Assembly (NCBI GenBank): GCA_001664505.1
Contig: CP011806.1
Coordinates: 5,544,590 to 5,608,589 of the forward strand
DNA length: 64,000 nt
Reading direction: 5' to 3'
Source of the DNA: Acidobacteria bacterium Mor1
Lineage (GTDB): Bacteria > Acidobacteriota > Polarisedimenticolia > Polarisedimenticolales > Polarisedimenticolaceae
The translations under genes and the position numbers were made by a program. This document shows, piece by piece, positions 8,183 through 16,339 of this stretch (within the stretch, counting starts at the first letter, position 1; every line of letters begins with the position of its first letter). The notes beneath the pieces were generated by a model, which saw only the letters and a list, made by a program, of their open reading frames with translations, did no database searches and was not told where the DNA came from.

Positions 8183-9523
8183 ATGAAGGCCAAGAATCGA
8201 ACGGGAATCGTGAGCAAGTTGGGCGCGGCGATCGGAGTATTCGCCGCCTCGGCGCTGATCTTCACCTGCTGGGCAGGTTCCATCAGCGGAACGGTGATCG
8301 AGAACATCGAGAACCGCTACGGGGTCGATGTGGCGTTGGTCGACGGCAACGGGGTGCTGCTGGAGCTGGTCGGACCCGACCGCAGCGTTACCAGCACCGT
8401 AAGTGCGAGCGGCGCCTACGCCTTCACCGGCCTCGCCGCAGGGGATTATCAGTTGACGGCGTACTCCCGCAGCGGGAAGACGGCTTCGGCGACGATCCCG
8501 GTATCCGCCGGTGGCGACACCGATGCCAACGTCGTGTTGATCGCCCGCAAGGAGGCGGAGGTCTACGTCTACTTTGCTGCCATGGGGGTAGACGAGGGTG
8601 AGGCCAGCCCGGATGTGACCCTGGACGGGTTCATCGACAATCAGGACCTGGCCGAGGTCACCGAGGGCTTCGGTGAGAGTGTCGAAGACTATCCCTTGCT
8701 GGATGTCAACCAGGACGGCTCGATCAATCAGGCCGACGCCGACAAGGTGACCTCTTCCCTGGGGAAGGTCGTGCTGGCGATGGACCACCACTACCAGGCC
8801 CAGGTGACCCCCGGGGGGAGTGTCGCGGTGATCGGCGACGGACTGGCCACCGTTCGCTCGGAAAGCGGCCGCAGCACCGGGATCGTCGACTGGGCGCCGG
8901 CGCTGCAGCCGACTCCGGTGATCCGGGATGTGAAGCCCATGGGTGACTCCGCGGCGGTCGCCGAGCAAACGGTTCAGATGCCGGTCAACAAGAAGCGGGT
9001 CCGGTTCACCATCACCGAGGACATCGGGGTGGCCTCGTCGCCGGAGCTCGGGCTGTTCAGCTTTGCCGAGAACCCCGACGACCTGACCTGGATCGACGTG
9101 TCCCTCAAGACCGGACGGGTCAAGGGAGGCCGTATCGGCCTGACGTTGACCAACGGTGCGTTTAGCGATCCGGTGAGTATCGCCGGAGAGGTCGCCGACG
9201 GCGTGATCGCTTTCTCGCCGGGTGGTTTCGCGCTCTATCACGTGGTCAACGTCGCCGGCGAGTTCGGCGACGACTTCCCGATGTTCCCGGGCGAGGCCTT
9301 CGTCATGGGGAAGTGTGATCCTCCGAAGGAGAGCAAGGACTGCGACAGCTCGATGGTGACCAACGCGACCTGCACCAAGCCCATCACCGGGGGGACCGGG
9401 ACCTGCCTGATCGGGTTCGCCTGCGACAACGAGGGGGCGGATTGCGTCGTGGATGGAAGCTGCAACAAGTGCGTGACCCATTGCAGGGTCGGCGGCGGTT
9501 GCGACTGCTGGTGCTTGCCCTAG
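8183..9523 (+). CDS. Secreted dockerin-containing protein with cysteine-rich tail
   Basis: 446 residues. A signal peptide or anchor (about 12-32) is followed by a carboxypeptidase-regulatory-like beta-sandwich (about 33-125, with FTGLAAGDYQLTAYS), a dockerin type I pair of calcium loops (DVTLDGFIDNQDLAEV and LDVNQDGSINQADADKV, about 145-195), a beta-rich region, and a final 70 residues with 12 cysteines ending in CWCLP. Dockerins bind cohesins in cellulosomes; outside Clostridia they also act as plain calcium-stabilised linkers, and no cohesin is visible in this window. AAGGAGG lies five bases before the ATG, an unusually good site, so expression may be high. It is monocistronic and is followed by a strong terminator. 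Function unknown. Confidence 0.82.
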   Translation: MKAKNRTGIVSKLGAAIGVFAASALIFTCWAGSISGTVIENIENRYGVDVALVDGNGVLLELVGPDRSVTSTVSASGAYAFTGLAAGDYQLTAYSRSGKTASATIPVSAGGDTDANVVLIARKEAEVYVYFAAMGVDEGEASPDVTLDGFIDNQDLAEVTEGFGESVEDYPLLDVNQDGSINQADADKVTSSLGKVVLAMDHHYQAQVTPGGSVAVIGDGLATVRSESGRSTGIVDWAPALQPTPVIRDVKPMGDSAAVAEQTVQMPVNKKRVRFTITEDIGVASSPELGLFSFAENPDDLTWIDVSLKTGRVKGGRIGLTLTNGAFSDPVSIAGEVADGVIAFSPGGFALYHVVNVAGEFGDDFPMFPGEAFVMGKCDPPKESKDCDSSMVTNATCTKPITGGTGTCLIGFACDNEGADCVVDGSCNKCVTHCRVGGGCDCWCLP

Positions 9524-9550
9524 AGGCGCGAAGATCGAGGTGACCGGTCA

Positions 9551-9580
9551 GGGGCGGGCGTTTGCCCGCCCCTTTTTCTT
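9551..9580 (+). terminator. Rho-independent terminator of the dockerin gene
   Basis: Nine-pair perfect stem GGGGCGGGC (9551-9559) with GCCCGCCCC (9564-9572), four-base loop, then TTTTTCTT. It lies 28 bases past the stop codon at 9523. Confidence 0.93.
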
Positions 9581-9588
9581 GCCGGTGG

Positions 9589-10119
9589 TCAGCCCCGCAG
9601 TCGGAGCAGGGGCAGGCCGCGCCGTTTCTTGACCGCGCGAACCAGGGTGCGGGCGGTGCGGTACTGCCGGGCGGTGTTCAGGGAGATCCAGCGCGCCAGG
9701 GGGTAGCGGCCGGCCCAGTCGAAGGCGCCCGGTGCCAGCAGGGCATGGTCGTCGAGCCGGTCGATGGTGCTGCGCAACCGGGCGTACTCCGACCGCAGGG
9801 CGCCCCAGATGTGGTCGACGGATTCATCGCCCGCCCGGGCAGCGATCTCCCCGTTCAGCCGGGGCGTCTCCTTCCAGCCGTAGCCCTCTGCCGGCGTGAC
9901 CGGCGTCCGCCCGCTGTTTCCCGCGTCGACCCAGTCCAGGACGCTGCGGGTCCACCACAGCCGCACGGCGAGCAATTGCTTCACCGTCCAGTCTTCGACG
10001 CAAGGTTCTTCCGCGATCGCGGGAAGGTGACCTTCGAGCTCCTGCTCCAGGGCGAAGAAGGACCGGGAGACCTGTTCGAGCAGGGCGTCCCGCGATCTCG
10101 GTATGGTCGAGCCGGACAC
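9589..10119 (-). CDS. ClbS/DfsB-family four-helix bundle protein (DUF1706-like)
   Basis: 176 residues, cytoplasmic, no signal. The order of motifs is that of ClbS/DfsB: an N-terminal helix, EDWTVKQLLA, WWTRSVLDWVDAG, then PAEGYGWKETPRLN. ClbS itself is a hydrolase that protects E. coli from its own colibactin; most relatives elsewhere have no known substrate and no colibactin genes, as is the case here. The start is GTG at 10119 with a purine-rich GAGGGGGG some distance upstream. The gene lies 39 bases after the stop of the PQQ propeller at 10159-11415 on the same strand, so it may be co-transcribed with it. Family membership is fairly firm; function is open. Confidence 0.8.
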   Translation of the reverse strand: MSGSTIPRSRDALLEQVSRSFFALEQELEGHLPAIAEEPCVEDWTVKQLLAVRLWWTRSVLDWVDAGNSGRTPVTPAEGYGWKETPRLNGEIAARAGDESVDHIWGALRSEYARLRSTIDRLDDHALLAPGAFDWAGRYPLARWISLNTARQYRTARTLVRAVKKRRGLPLLRLRG

Positions 10120-10158
10120 GCGTTATCGGCCCCCCTCGTACGACGCCCGGTGCCGGAG

Positions 10159-11415
10159 CTACATTCCGGCCGAAGCCTGCTTCTTGGGAGCGGGCGCAGC
10201 AACATCGTAGGCGTGCAGCACGTCTCCATGACGGATGTAGAGCACCTTGTCGGCGATGACCGGGTGGGACCAGTGGTGGCCCGAGCCGGCTTCCATCTTG
10301 AAGCGGCTGATCACCTCGAAGGACTCGGGCGAGGGGTTGACCAGCAGCACCTCGCCGCTCTCCACGTAGCCGTAGAGCAAGCCGTCGGCGTAGACCACCG
10401 AGCCCTTGCCCAGCCGCTTGATCTTGGCCAGCTGGGCGCCGGTCTTGGCGTTGAGTACATGCCAGGCCTTGTTGGAGGCCGCGCCGTAGATGCGGCCGTC
10501 GACCAGCACGGCGCCGCCGTGGTGCACGTCCAGATCCTCCTCGGTCCAGGCGGGAGAGACCGAGCGTCCGTCGGCGGCCAGGCGGAAGGCCCGGCCTCCC
10601 TGGCCGTAGCCATGAGTGGTGTAGACCAGGTCCGCGAGGAACAACGGGCTGTTGGCGTGGATGTCGTAGGAGACTTCGACCTTTTGCCGCCACAGAACCT
10701 CGCCGGAATCAGGGGCGATGCCGACCAGGTGCTTGCCGACGGAAGTCACGATCTGGCGCTGCTTTCCGTGCTCCATCACCCTGGCGCTGCAGTAGGCCGC
10801 CGCGTCGGACAGGCCCTTGGTGCTCCAGACCGTCTCGCCGTTCTTGCGGTTGAGAGCGACTACCGAGGCATCCTTGCCGCCGGCGGTGACGATGACCCGG
10901 TCGCCGTCGACCAGCGGAGCCTCCGACACGCCGAAGTAGATGTTCTTGCCGCCGAAACGCTTGAACAGGTCGACCTTCCACTGCAGCTTGCCGCTCTTGG
11001 CGTCCAGCGCGACCGCCTCGCCGTTGGAGGACAGCAGGTAGAGCGAACCTCCGTCGTAGGTCGGCGTGGTCCGGCTCCCCGGATAGCCGCCTCCCTTGTG
11101 TTCGGTGCCGTAGACCGTGGACCAGAGCAGCTTGCCGCTTCCGTCGAAGGCCAGGGCGCGCCCCTCGTCGCCGAACTTGCCGGTGGTGTAGACCGTGCCG
11201 TCGACGACGGTGACCGACGCGTAGGACTCGCCGAGATCGCCCGCCGACCACAGCAGCTTCGGACCGGCCGCGGGCCACTTCTTGGCCAGGCCGCTCTCCG
11301 CGTAGATACCGTCCCGGTCAGGGCCCCGGAATTGGGCGCTGTCGGCGGCGGCCGCAGGGGAGGCCAGCATGGCCGGAATCAGGAGCGACAGGGCGAGAAA
11401 TCTAGGGAACCGCAT
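10159..11415 (-). CDS. Exported PQQ-type beta-propeller protein
   Basis: 418 residues with a signal peptide cut near AAA-DS (about 23). The mature part starts with the QFRGPDRDGIY entry motif typical of environmental PQQ-like propellers and runs through about seven blades (for example ALDAKSGKLQWKV and ALNRKNGETVWSTK). No catalytic dehydrogenase signature is visible. It is more distant from the propellers at 5189 and 44605 than those two are from each other. ATG at 11415 is chosen since GGGAGG stands five bases upstream and it begins the signal peptide; the open frame runs on upstream without coding features. A palindrome and a possible minus-10 box lie just ahead of it. Confidence 0.85.
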   Translation of the reverse strand: MRFPRFLALSLLIPAMLASPAAAADSAQFRGPDRDGIYAESGLAKKWPAAGPKLLWSAGDLGESYASVTVVDGTVYTTGKFGDEGRALAFDGSGKLLWSTVYGTEHKGGGYPGSRTTPTYDGGSLYLLSSNGEAVALDAKSGKLQWKVDLFKRFGGKNIYFGVSEAPLVDGDRVIVTAGGKDASVVALNRKNGETVWSTKGLSDAAAYCSARVMEHGKQRQIVTSVGKHLVGIAPDSGEVLWRQKVEVSYDIHANSPLFLADLVYTTHGYGQGGRAFRLAADGRSVSPAWTEEDLDVHHGGAVLVDGRIYGAASNKAWHVLNAKTGAQLAKIKRLGKGSVVYADGLLYGYVESGEVLLVNPSPESFEVISRFKMEAGSGHHWSHPVIADKVLYIRHGDVLHAYDVAAPAPKKQASAGM

Positions 11416-11444
11416 GAAAACCTCCCGGGAGGGGCTCGAGGGTA

Positions 11445-11472
11445 CGCACCGGTGCGACCCCTTGACTCTATA
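11445..11472 (-). promoter_or_regulatory. Possible minus-10 box with adjacent 12-base palindrome
   Basis: On the minus strand TATAGA (11467-11472) could be a minus-10 element. About ten bases downstream lies the perfect palindrome CGCACCGGTGCG (11445-11456), about 30 bases before the start of the propeller gene. Position just after the expected start point would suit a repressor site. No clear minus-35 box is seen, so this is tentative. Confidence 0.3.
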
Positions 11473-11509
11473 CGGATTTGCGAACTGCAGCACGGCCCCT
11501 GGGAGCCGG

Positions 11510-11941
11510 CTACTGCTTCTCGGTGCCGCTCTCGCCGCCGTACCGCGGCAGGTCGTCGGTGATCTCCCACCAGGGGGCGCGGTGGTCGACGTAGACGTTG
11601 GCTGCCGGCTTCCGATCGACCGGGGTGTCCACGTTGGCCAGAACCACGTGGATCTCTCCCTTCCAGCGGGGGCCCTCATAGAAGAGGGTCGTGCCGCAGC
11701 GGGAGCAGAACGTCCGGGTCGCGTCGGTGTCGGTCCGGTAGCGCTGCACCAGTTCGGTTCCGCACGAGATCCGGACCTGATCGTTCTGGAAGCCGATCCA
11801 GGTGACGAAGGCGGCGCCGTGGGCGCGGCGGCAGTTGTTGCAGTGGCAGTGCGCGCAGAACCTGGACGGCAGGGTCATCTCGAAACGAATGCCACGGCAG
11901 AGGCAGGAGCCACGAGCGGTCTTGGCAGCGGTGTCCGGCAC
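11510..11941 (-). CDS. GFA-family zinc-binding protein (CENP-V/GFA domain)
   Basis: 143 residues, full length for the family. The zinc-binding cysteines are in GSCLCRGIRFE, CAHCHCNNCRRAHG and CSRCGTTLFYEG, the standard GFA pattern. The family is named after glutathione-dependent formaldehyde-activating enzyme, but most members have no proven reaction and no formaldehyde genes are nearby. The start is GTG at 11941, with AGGGG six bases upstream formed partly by the stop codon of fbaA; the ten-base spacing makes an fbaA-GFA operon very likely. Coupling to a glycolytic gene gives no clear hint of substrate. Confidence 0.88.
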   Translation of the reverse strand: MPDTAAKTARGSCLCRGIRFEMTLPSRFCAHCHCNNCRRAHGAAFVTWIGFQNDQVRISCGTELVQRYRTDTDATRTFCSRCGTTLFYEGPRWKGEIHVVLANVDTPVDRKPAANVYVDHRAPWWEITDDLPRYGGESGTEKQ

Positions 11942-11951
11942 GCGGCAGCCC

Positions 11952-13022
11952 CTAACCGAACTTGCCGAAGCTCCCCAGGTCCTTGAACGCCTGGATCACC
12001 CGCGCCGCCATGCCCTTCTCGCCGAGGTGCAGCCAGACACGGGGGTCGATGTGCTTCTTGTTGGGCTCGTCGGGACCGTCAGGGTTGCCGATCTGGGAGT
12101 GCAGGTAGCCGTCCTTGGCGTCCATGTACTCCTTGACCGGGTGGCAAAACGCCCACTGGGTGTCGGTGTCGACGTTCATCTTCACGACGCCGTAGGAGAC
12201 CGCCTCGGCGATCTCTTCCGGGCTCGAGCCCGAGCCGCCGTGGAACACGAAGCGTACGGGCTTGTCGCCGGTGCCGTGCTTCTCGCGAATCGCTTCCTGG
12301 GAGTTCTTGAGAATCTTCGGGGTGAGCTGGACGTTGCCCGGCTTGTAGACGCCGTGGGTGTTCCCGAAGGCGGCGGCGACGGTGAAGGAGCCGACGGGAA
12401 GGAGGGTCTCGTAGGCCTCCATGACTTCCGACGGCTGGGTGTAGAGCTTGGAGTTGTCGATGTCGGTGTTGTCGACGCCGTCTTCCTCGCCGCCGGTGAC
12501 GCCGAGCTCGATCTCGAGAGACATGTCGAGCTTGGCCATTCGCTCCAGGTATTCCTTGGAGATCGAGATGTTGTCCTCAAGGGTCTCCTCGGAGAGGTCC
12601 AGCATGTGGGAGCTGAACAGAGGCGCGCCGGTCTTCTCGTAGTGCTTCTCTCCGGCGGCCAGCAGGCCGTCGATCCAGGGCAGCAGCTTCTTGGCCGCGT
12701 GGTCGGTATGGAGCACTACCGGGACCCCGTAGGCCTTGGCGATGGCGTGGATGTAGGTCGCTCCGGCGACTCCGCCGGCGATCTCCGCCGCATGATCTGT
12801 GTTGTCCAGGAACTTCCCGCCGAAGAAGCGGGCCCCGCCGTTGGAGAGCTGGATGATGACCGGGCAGCCGGCCTCCCGGGCACCTTCGAGCACCGCGTTT
12901 ACGCTGTGGGAGCCGATGATGTTGACCGCGGGGAGCGCGCATTCGGCGCGGTGGCAGTAGTCGTAAAGCTCTTCGAGGGCGCTGCCGGTGACGACGCCGG
13001 GCGCAAGGGCCAGCTTGCTCAT
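11952..13022 (-). CDS. fbaA: Class II fructose-bisphosphate aldolase
   Basis: 356 residues, matching the E. coli class IIA enzyme (about 359). Cleaves fructose 1,6-bisphosphate to glyceraldehyde 3-phosphate and dihydroxyacetone phosphate in glycolysis, and the reverse in gluconeogenesis. The zinc site is in VVLHTDHAAKKLLPW: D107 is the expected catalytic acid and H108 the first zinc ligand. ELGVTGGEEDGVDN, AFGNTHGVYKPGNV (second His) and FVFHGGSGS (third His) follow in order, and NVDTDTQWAF near the end is also characteristic. CAGGAG stands before the ATG. It heads an operon with the GFA protein. Confidence 0.97.
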   Translation of the reverse strand: MSKLALAPGVVTGSALEELYDYCHRAECALPAVNIIGSHSVNAVLEGAREAGCPVIIQLSNGGARFFGGKFLDNTDHAAEIAGGVAGATYIHAIAKAYGVPVVLHTDHAAKKLLPWIDGLLAAGEKHYEKTGAPLFSSHMLDLSEETLEDNISISKEYLERMAKLDMSLEIELGVTGGEEDGVDNTDIDNSKLYTQPSEVMEAYETLLPVGSFTVAAAFGNTHGVYKPGNVQLTPKILKNSQEAIREKHGTGDKPVRFVFHGGSGSSPEEIAEAVSYGVVKMNVDTDTQWAFCHPVKEYMDAKDGYLHSQIGNPDGPDEPNKKHIDPRVWLHLGEKGMAARVIQAFKDLGSFGKFG

Positions 13023-13195
13023 TTCCCAATCTCCTGTTGCCGGCGGCGCCTTGCCGCCTGGTGCGGACGGGGCTCTCCGGAGCGCCCGTTTCGAAGGTGG
13101 GAAGGGTATCAGAGGGGGGGCTGAGCCGCCTTGATTTGCGGGCCGAGCGATCCTTACATTACCGCAAGGGGCCGGCCGGGGGCGGAGGTTCGCTC

Positions 13196-14755
13196 ATGGG
13201 TTTCGCCCGCATCCTCGCGGCCGTATCGGTCGTTTTCCTCGTCGCGGCTACGACCTACGCTCTGGATATCGATCGGGAGAAGGCGGAGGTGCGTCTCGTC
13301 GAGCCTCCGTTGGTGGCGGCCGAGAGCCTGCAGTACGACACCCTGGAGATCGACCTGGCCTTCGGAAACGTCGCCGTCGGTTTGCCCGAATTGCGCCGGA
13401 CCAAGTCCATCTGCGTTCCGGAGCACAGTGAGAACCGCTTGAAGGACGCCGTGGAGGTCCCGACCCACTACTACGAGGTGCCCTACAGCGCGGAGGCGGG
13501 TGTCATGGTCGTCCGGGACGCCGAGGGGCGCACCGTCTACTCCGCCTCGATCGATGCGCTGAACGCCTCGGAGCGGTTCGGCTATGACCGGTGCCGTTAT
13601 TGGCTCGAGTCGACCCTGAAGAAGGACTATGAGACGGCGCGGGCCGGTTTCCAGCAGAGCCTGAGAGAGTCGGCCGCCGAGTACTACGAGTCCAGGGCCA
13701 GCCGTCTGGCTGACAAGGCTCTGTTCTACCAGGTGATGGAAGAGCGGGTTCCCTACTTCACCTTCAAGGACCGCCGTCGAGACTACTCCGACCTGAACGC
13801 TGCCGCGGAGCGTGCCCGGGTCGGGTACTCGCTGCTGGCTGCCTACCGGGCCGAACAGGGTGAGGCCGAGTTGCGCCAGGCGATGGACGTCTGGAGGGCG
13901 GCGCTCGAGGAGAGCGACCCCAACGACAAGAAGGCGAGGATCAATCGGAAGATCACCGCACGGCTACACGAAAGCATCGGGGCCGCCGCGATGGTGCTGG
14001 GTGACTCGGCGGAGGCGGTTTCGCACCTGGAGAAGGCCTCCCGCATGGGCCTGTCGGTTTCGCGGGCCGACGGCACCGGCAACCAGGACCTGTTGCAGCG
14101 GGCCCGGCGCCGCAAGGCCAAGGCGCGGAACAACGATGGATTGCCCGCCCACCCTGCGGATCTGGAACGACGAATCGCCGAAGCCGAGCCCTATCGGGGG
14201 CGCCTGCCGGTTCGCAAGCTGCGCCCCGGCGCGCTGGCCGAGCTGCGTTCGGAACACGGACGTTTCACGGTCAACGCCGCGAGCGAGAACCTCGCAGCGG
14301 AGAGAGCGGAGCACGAGGCTGCGGTGGCCTCGGGTGCGGTCAATCCCTACGAGCGGATGGTGCAGCACACCTCGATCCAGGGTTTCACCCTGTTCGTGAT
14401 GCCCTACCCGCAGAAGCTGAGTGAATTCCCCGCCGAGGTCTACGAGTTGGAGCAACTCAATCAACTTCGTGTGCCGAATCACGGATTCGGGTCGGTGGCG
14501 GAGGGAATCGGGCGGCTGCAGAACCTCAGGGTCCTCGATCTAAGCGGGAACTCGATTCAGGAGCTGCCGGTATCCATCGGAGCGCTCAAGAACCTGAAGA
14601 AGCTCAACCTCAGCGACAACGATCTCTCCCGGCTGCCCGAGGAGATCGGCGGCCTCGAGAACCTCAAGTCGCTGCGCCTCAAGGGCAACCCCCTTGCGCC
14701 CGGCGAGGTCGAACGTTTGAAGCGCTTGCTGCCGGACTGCAAGATCAAGTCCTGA
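13196..14755 (+). CDS. Exported protein with C-terminal leucine-rich repeats
   Basis: 519 residues with a signal peptide cut near TYA-LD (about 21). Residues about 22-400 are a helical and partly charged region that I do not recognise; a stretch around 165-320 (GFQQSLRESAAEYYES, AELRQAMDVWRAALEESDP, EAVSHLEKASRMG) has the rhythm of TPR helices. Residues about 425-510 are four to five leucine-rich repeats, for example LRVLDLSGNSIQELP, LKKLNLSDNDLSRLP and LKSLRLKGNPLAPGE, a protein-binding scaffold. GGAGG lies eight bases before the ATG at 13196; the longer frame upstream has no signal. It ends five bases from the convergent TPR lipoprotein gene, with no terminator between them. Confidence 0.82.
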   Translation: MGFARILAAVSVVFLVAATTYALDIDREKAEVRLVEPPLVAAESLQYDTLEIDLAFGNVAVGLPELRRTKSICVPEHSENRLKDAVEVPTHYYEVPYSAEAGVMVVRDAEGRTVYSASIDALNASERFGYDRCRYWLESTLKKDYETARAGFQQSLRESAAEYYESRASRLADKALFYQVMEERVPYFTFKDRRRDYSDLNAAAERARVGYSLLAAYRAEQGEAELRQAMDVWRAALEESDPNDKKARINRKITARLHESIGAAAMVLGDSAEAVSHLEKASRMGLSVSRADGTGNQDLLQRARRRKAKARNNDGLPAHPADLERRIAEAEPYRGRLPVRKLRPGALAELRSEHGRFTVNAASENLAAERAEHEAAVASGAVNPYERMVQHTSIQGFTLFVMPYPQKLSEFPAEVYELEQLNQLRVPNHGFGSVAEGIGRLQNLRVLDLSGNSIQELPVSIGALKNLKKLNLSDNDLSRLPEEIGGLENLKSLRLKGNPLAPGEVERLKRLLPDCKIKS

Positions 14756-14759
14756 CTCG

Positions 14760-15722
14760 CTACGAGCCTACGCGCCGCGCCAGGTCCGCTTCGGCGGCGA
14801 TCACGCCGAAGGCCGCCCATTGCGGGCTCCTGGCCAGAGTCTCGAGAATCGGCTCACCCCGGGAGTCGCCCTCCTCGACCAGCCAGTTGGCCAGGCCGTA
14901 GGCGACGGAAGCGGATTCGATCGAATCCCCGTCGGCGCCGATCTCCGCGAGGAGTTCCTCGGCCGGGAGCTCGCCCTTGTACATCAGCAAGAGGCGGTGA
15001 TAGCCGTGGTTCTCGATGATGTCCATCTCGGCGTGGATCGGCGCCAGGGCTTCCCGCGCCTCGTCGTCCCGGTCGAGCCGGTGCAAGGTCATGTACAGCC
15101 AATGGGTCGTGGCGCTCAGCATGTCGGGGTTCTTCGACACGAGCAGGCATGCGCGGTAGGCGGCCAGGGCCGCCTCGTAGTTTCCGCTCACGTAGTACGC
15201 CAGGCCGAGGTGGTACCAGATGTTGGACTGGAGCGTGCTCGTCGGCTGATTGCGGGCGTTGGGTAAGCCGTCGGGCTCGATCTCGTCGGGCCGGCCGGCG
15301 ACAAGCGCAGCGGCTCGTTCCAGATCGCGGATGGCGTCGTCGAACTGCCGCAGCGTGATGTGGCGATGGCCCCGGTGGCGGTAGAGCCGGGCATCTTCAG
15401 GGTGTTGCTCGATGCCGCCGGAGAAGACCGCCAGCGCGTCTCGATAGCGGCCGAGATAGGCCGTGCGCCGGCCGACCCAGATGAGGGCGTCGGCACTTTC
15501 CGGGTTCGCCTCGAACGCCGCGCGGGCCTCCTCGAGCCTTGACTCTCGCTCGGCGCGGACCTCCGGGCTCAACTCGACAGCGGCCAGTTCCTTTCCGAGC
15601 AGTGACCGAGCCTCGACCGCGGCGAACGGCTCCTGAGCCGGCTCCCCGGGAGGATCCGCTTCAGGGGGTGAGGCACACCCGGCGGCGAGGAGGGCAAACA
15701 GAAACAAGGTGGTTTTCCGCAT
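14760..15722 (-). CDS. TPR-repeat lipoprotein
   Basis: 320 residues. The N-terminus MRKTTLFLFALLAAGC has a lipobox (LAAGC, Cys16), so the mature protein is lipid-anchored in the envelope. After an acidic proline-rich linker come TPR motifs: SADALIWVGRRTAYLGRYRDA, DARLYRHRGHRHITLRQFDD and SNIWYHLGLAYYVSGNYE cover roughly 75-210, and further helices follow. TPR lipoproteins act as scaffolds in envelope complexes; the partner is unknown. The ATG at 15722 is chosen because it starts the signal peptide; an upstream GTG at 15740 is possible, and neither has a strong ribosome site. Confidence 0.83.
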   Translation of the reverse strand: MRKTTLFLFALLAAGCASPPEADPPGEPAQEPFAAVEARSLLGKELAAVELSPEVRAERESRLEEARAAFEANPESADALIWVGRRTAYLGRYRDALAVFSGGIEQHPEDARLYRHRGHRHITLRQFDDAIRDLERAAALVAGRPDEIEPDGLPNARNQPTSTLQSNIWYHLGLAYYVSGNYEAALAAYRACLLVSKNPDMLSATTHWLYMTLHRLDRDDEAREALAPIHAEMDIIENHGYHRLLLMYKGELPAEELLAEIGADGDSIESASVAYGLANWLVEEGDSRGEPILETLARSPQWAAFGVIAAEADLARRVGS

Positions 15723-15846
15723 CTCGCGATTAGAACACACGCGGATGTGTATCCAGGTTGGGGGAGGGTGTTCGGTATGGTCGTGCTCCGGTGTTCGAGC
15801 ATGCCGGCTAGGACTCGTGCACCGTCAAACCTGCTAGCATGCGCCC

Positions 15847-16215
15847 ATGCTGCAGTGGCTCATCGTCGGTGCCGGCGGATTCATCGGGGCGATCGCCCGC
15901 TTTCAGCTATCGACCTGGGTCCATCGCTATGCGGCCGGGCCCTACGGGACCCTGGCCGTCAACGTGGTCGGCTGTTTCGCCATCGGCGCCCTGATGGCGG
16001 CGGTCGAACGCCACCCGACCTTCTCCTCGGACCTTCGAGACTTCGTGCGGGTCGGGCTGCTCGGCTCCTTCACCACCTTCTCCGCCCTGGGATTCGAGGC
16101 CTTCGAGTTCCTGCGGGAGGGCCGCTTCGGCCTGGCCGCGGCGACCCTGGCCGCCAACCTGATCCTCGGTCTGGGCGCGGTAGCCGCCGGGTGGGCCCTG
16201 GGCCGGCAGTTCTAG
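15847..16215 (+). CDS. crcB: Fluoride ion channel CrcB/Fluc
   Basis: 122 residues, four transmembrane helices, normal length. The family signatures are all present: GGFIGAIARF near the N-terminus, GTLAVNVVGCFAIG in helix 2 with the pore-lining Asn, and GLLGSFTTFSALGFE in helix 3 with the Phe-box and the TTFS sodium-site residues. Fluc channels are dual-topology dimers in the inner membrane that export fluoride passively; a single gene here implies a homodimer. I looked upstream for a fluoride riboswitch and did not find one. The ribosome site is weak. Confidence 0.96.
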   Translation: MLQWLIVGAGGFIGAIARFQLSTWVHRYAAGPYGTLAVNVVGCFAIGALMAAVERHPTFSSDLRDFVRVGLLGSFTTFSALGFEAFEFLREGRFGLAAATLAANLILGLGAVAAGWALGRQF

Positions 16216-16339
16216 TCCCGGCAGTTCCTGCCAACCGCAAACCCGGGGCCGGCGCCCCCGTACAGTTCTCCGGGCCCGGGGGAGCCGGGGCTTCATGTAT
16301 GCTTTGCCCGTACCCCCCATTCCAGACGGAGAGAGCTCG

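Noticed and set aside
9589-10119. Colibactin resistance and a genotoxin cluster
   Set aside because: The ClbS-like protein has no polyketide or peptide synthetase genes near it; the family is common without colibactin.
15741-15846. Fluoride riboswitch before crcB
   Set aside because: The conserved pseudoknot loops and the ligand-pocket bases of the crcB motif are not present in the 106 bases upstream.
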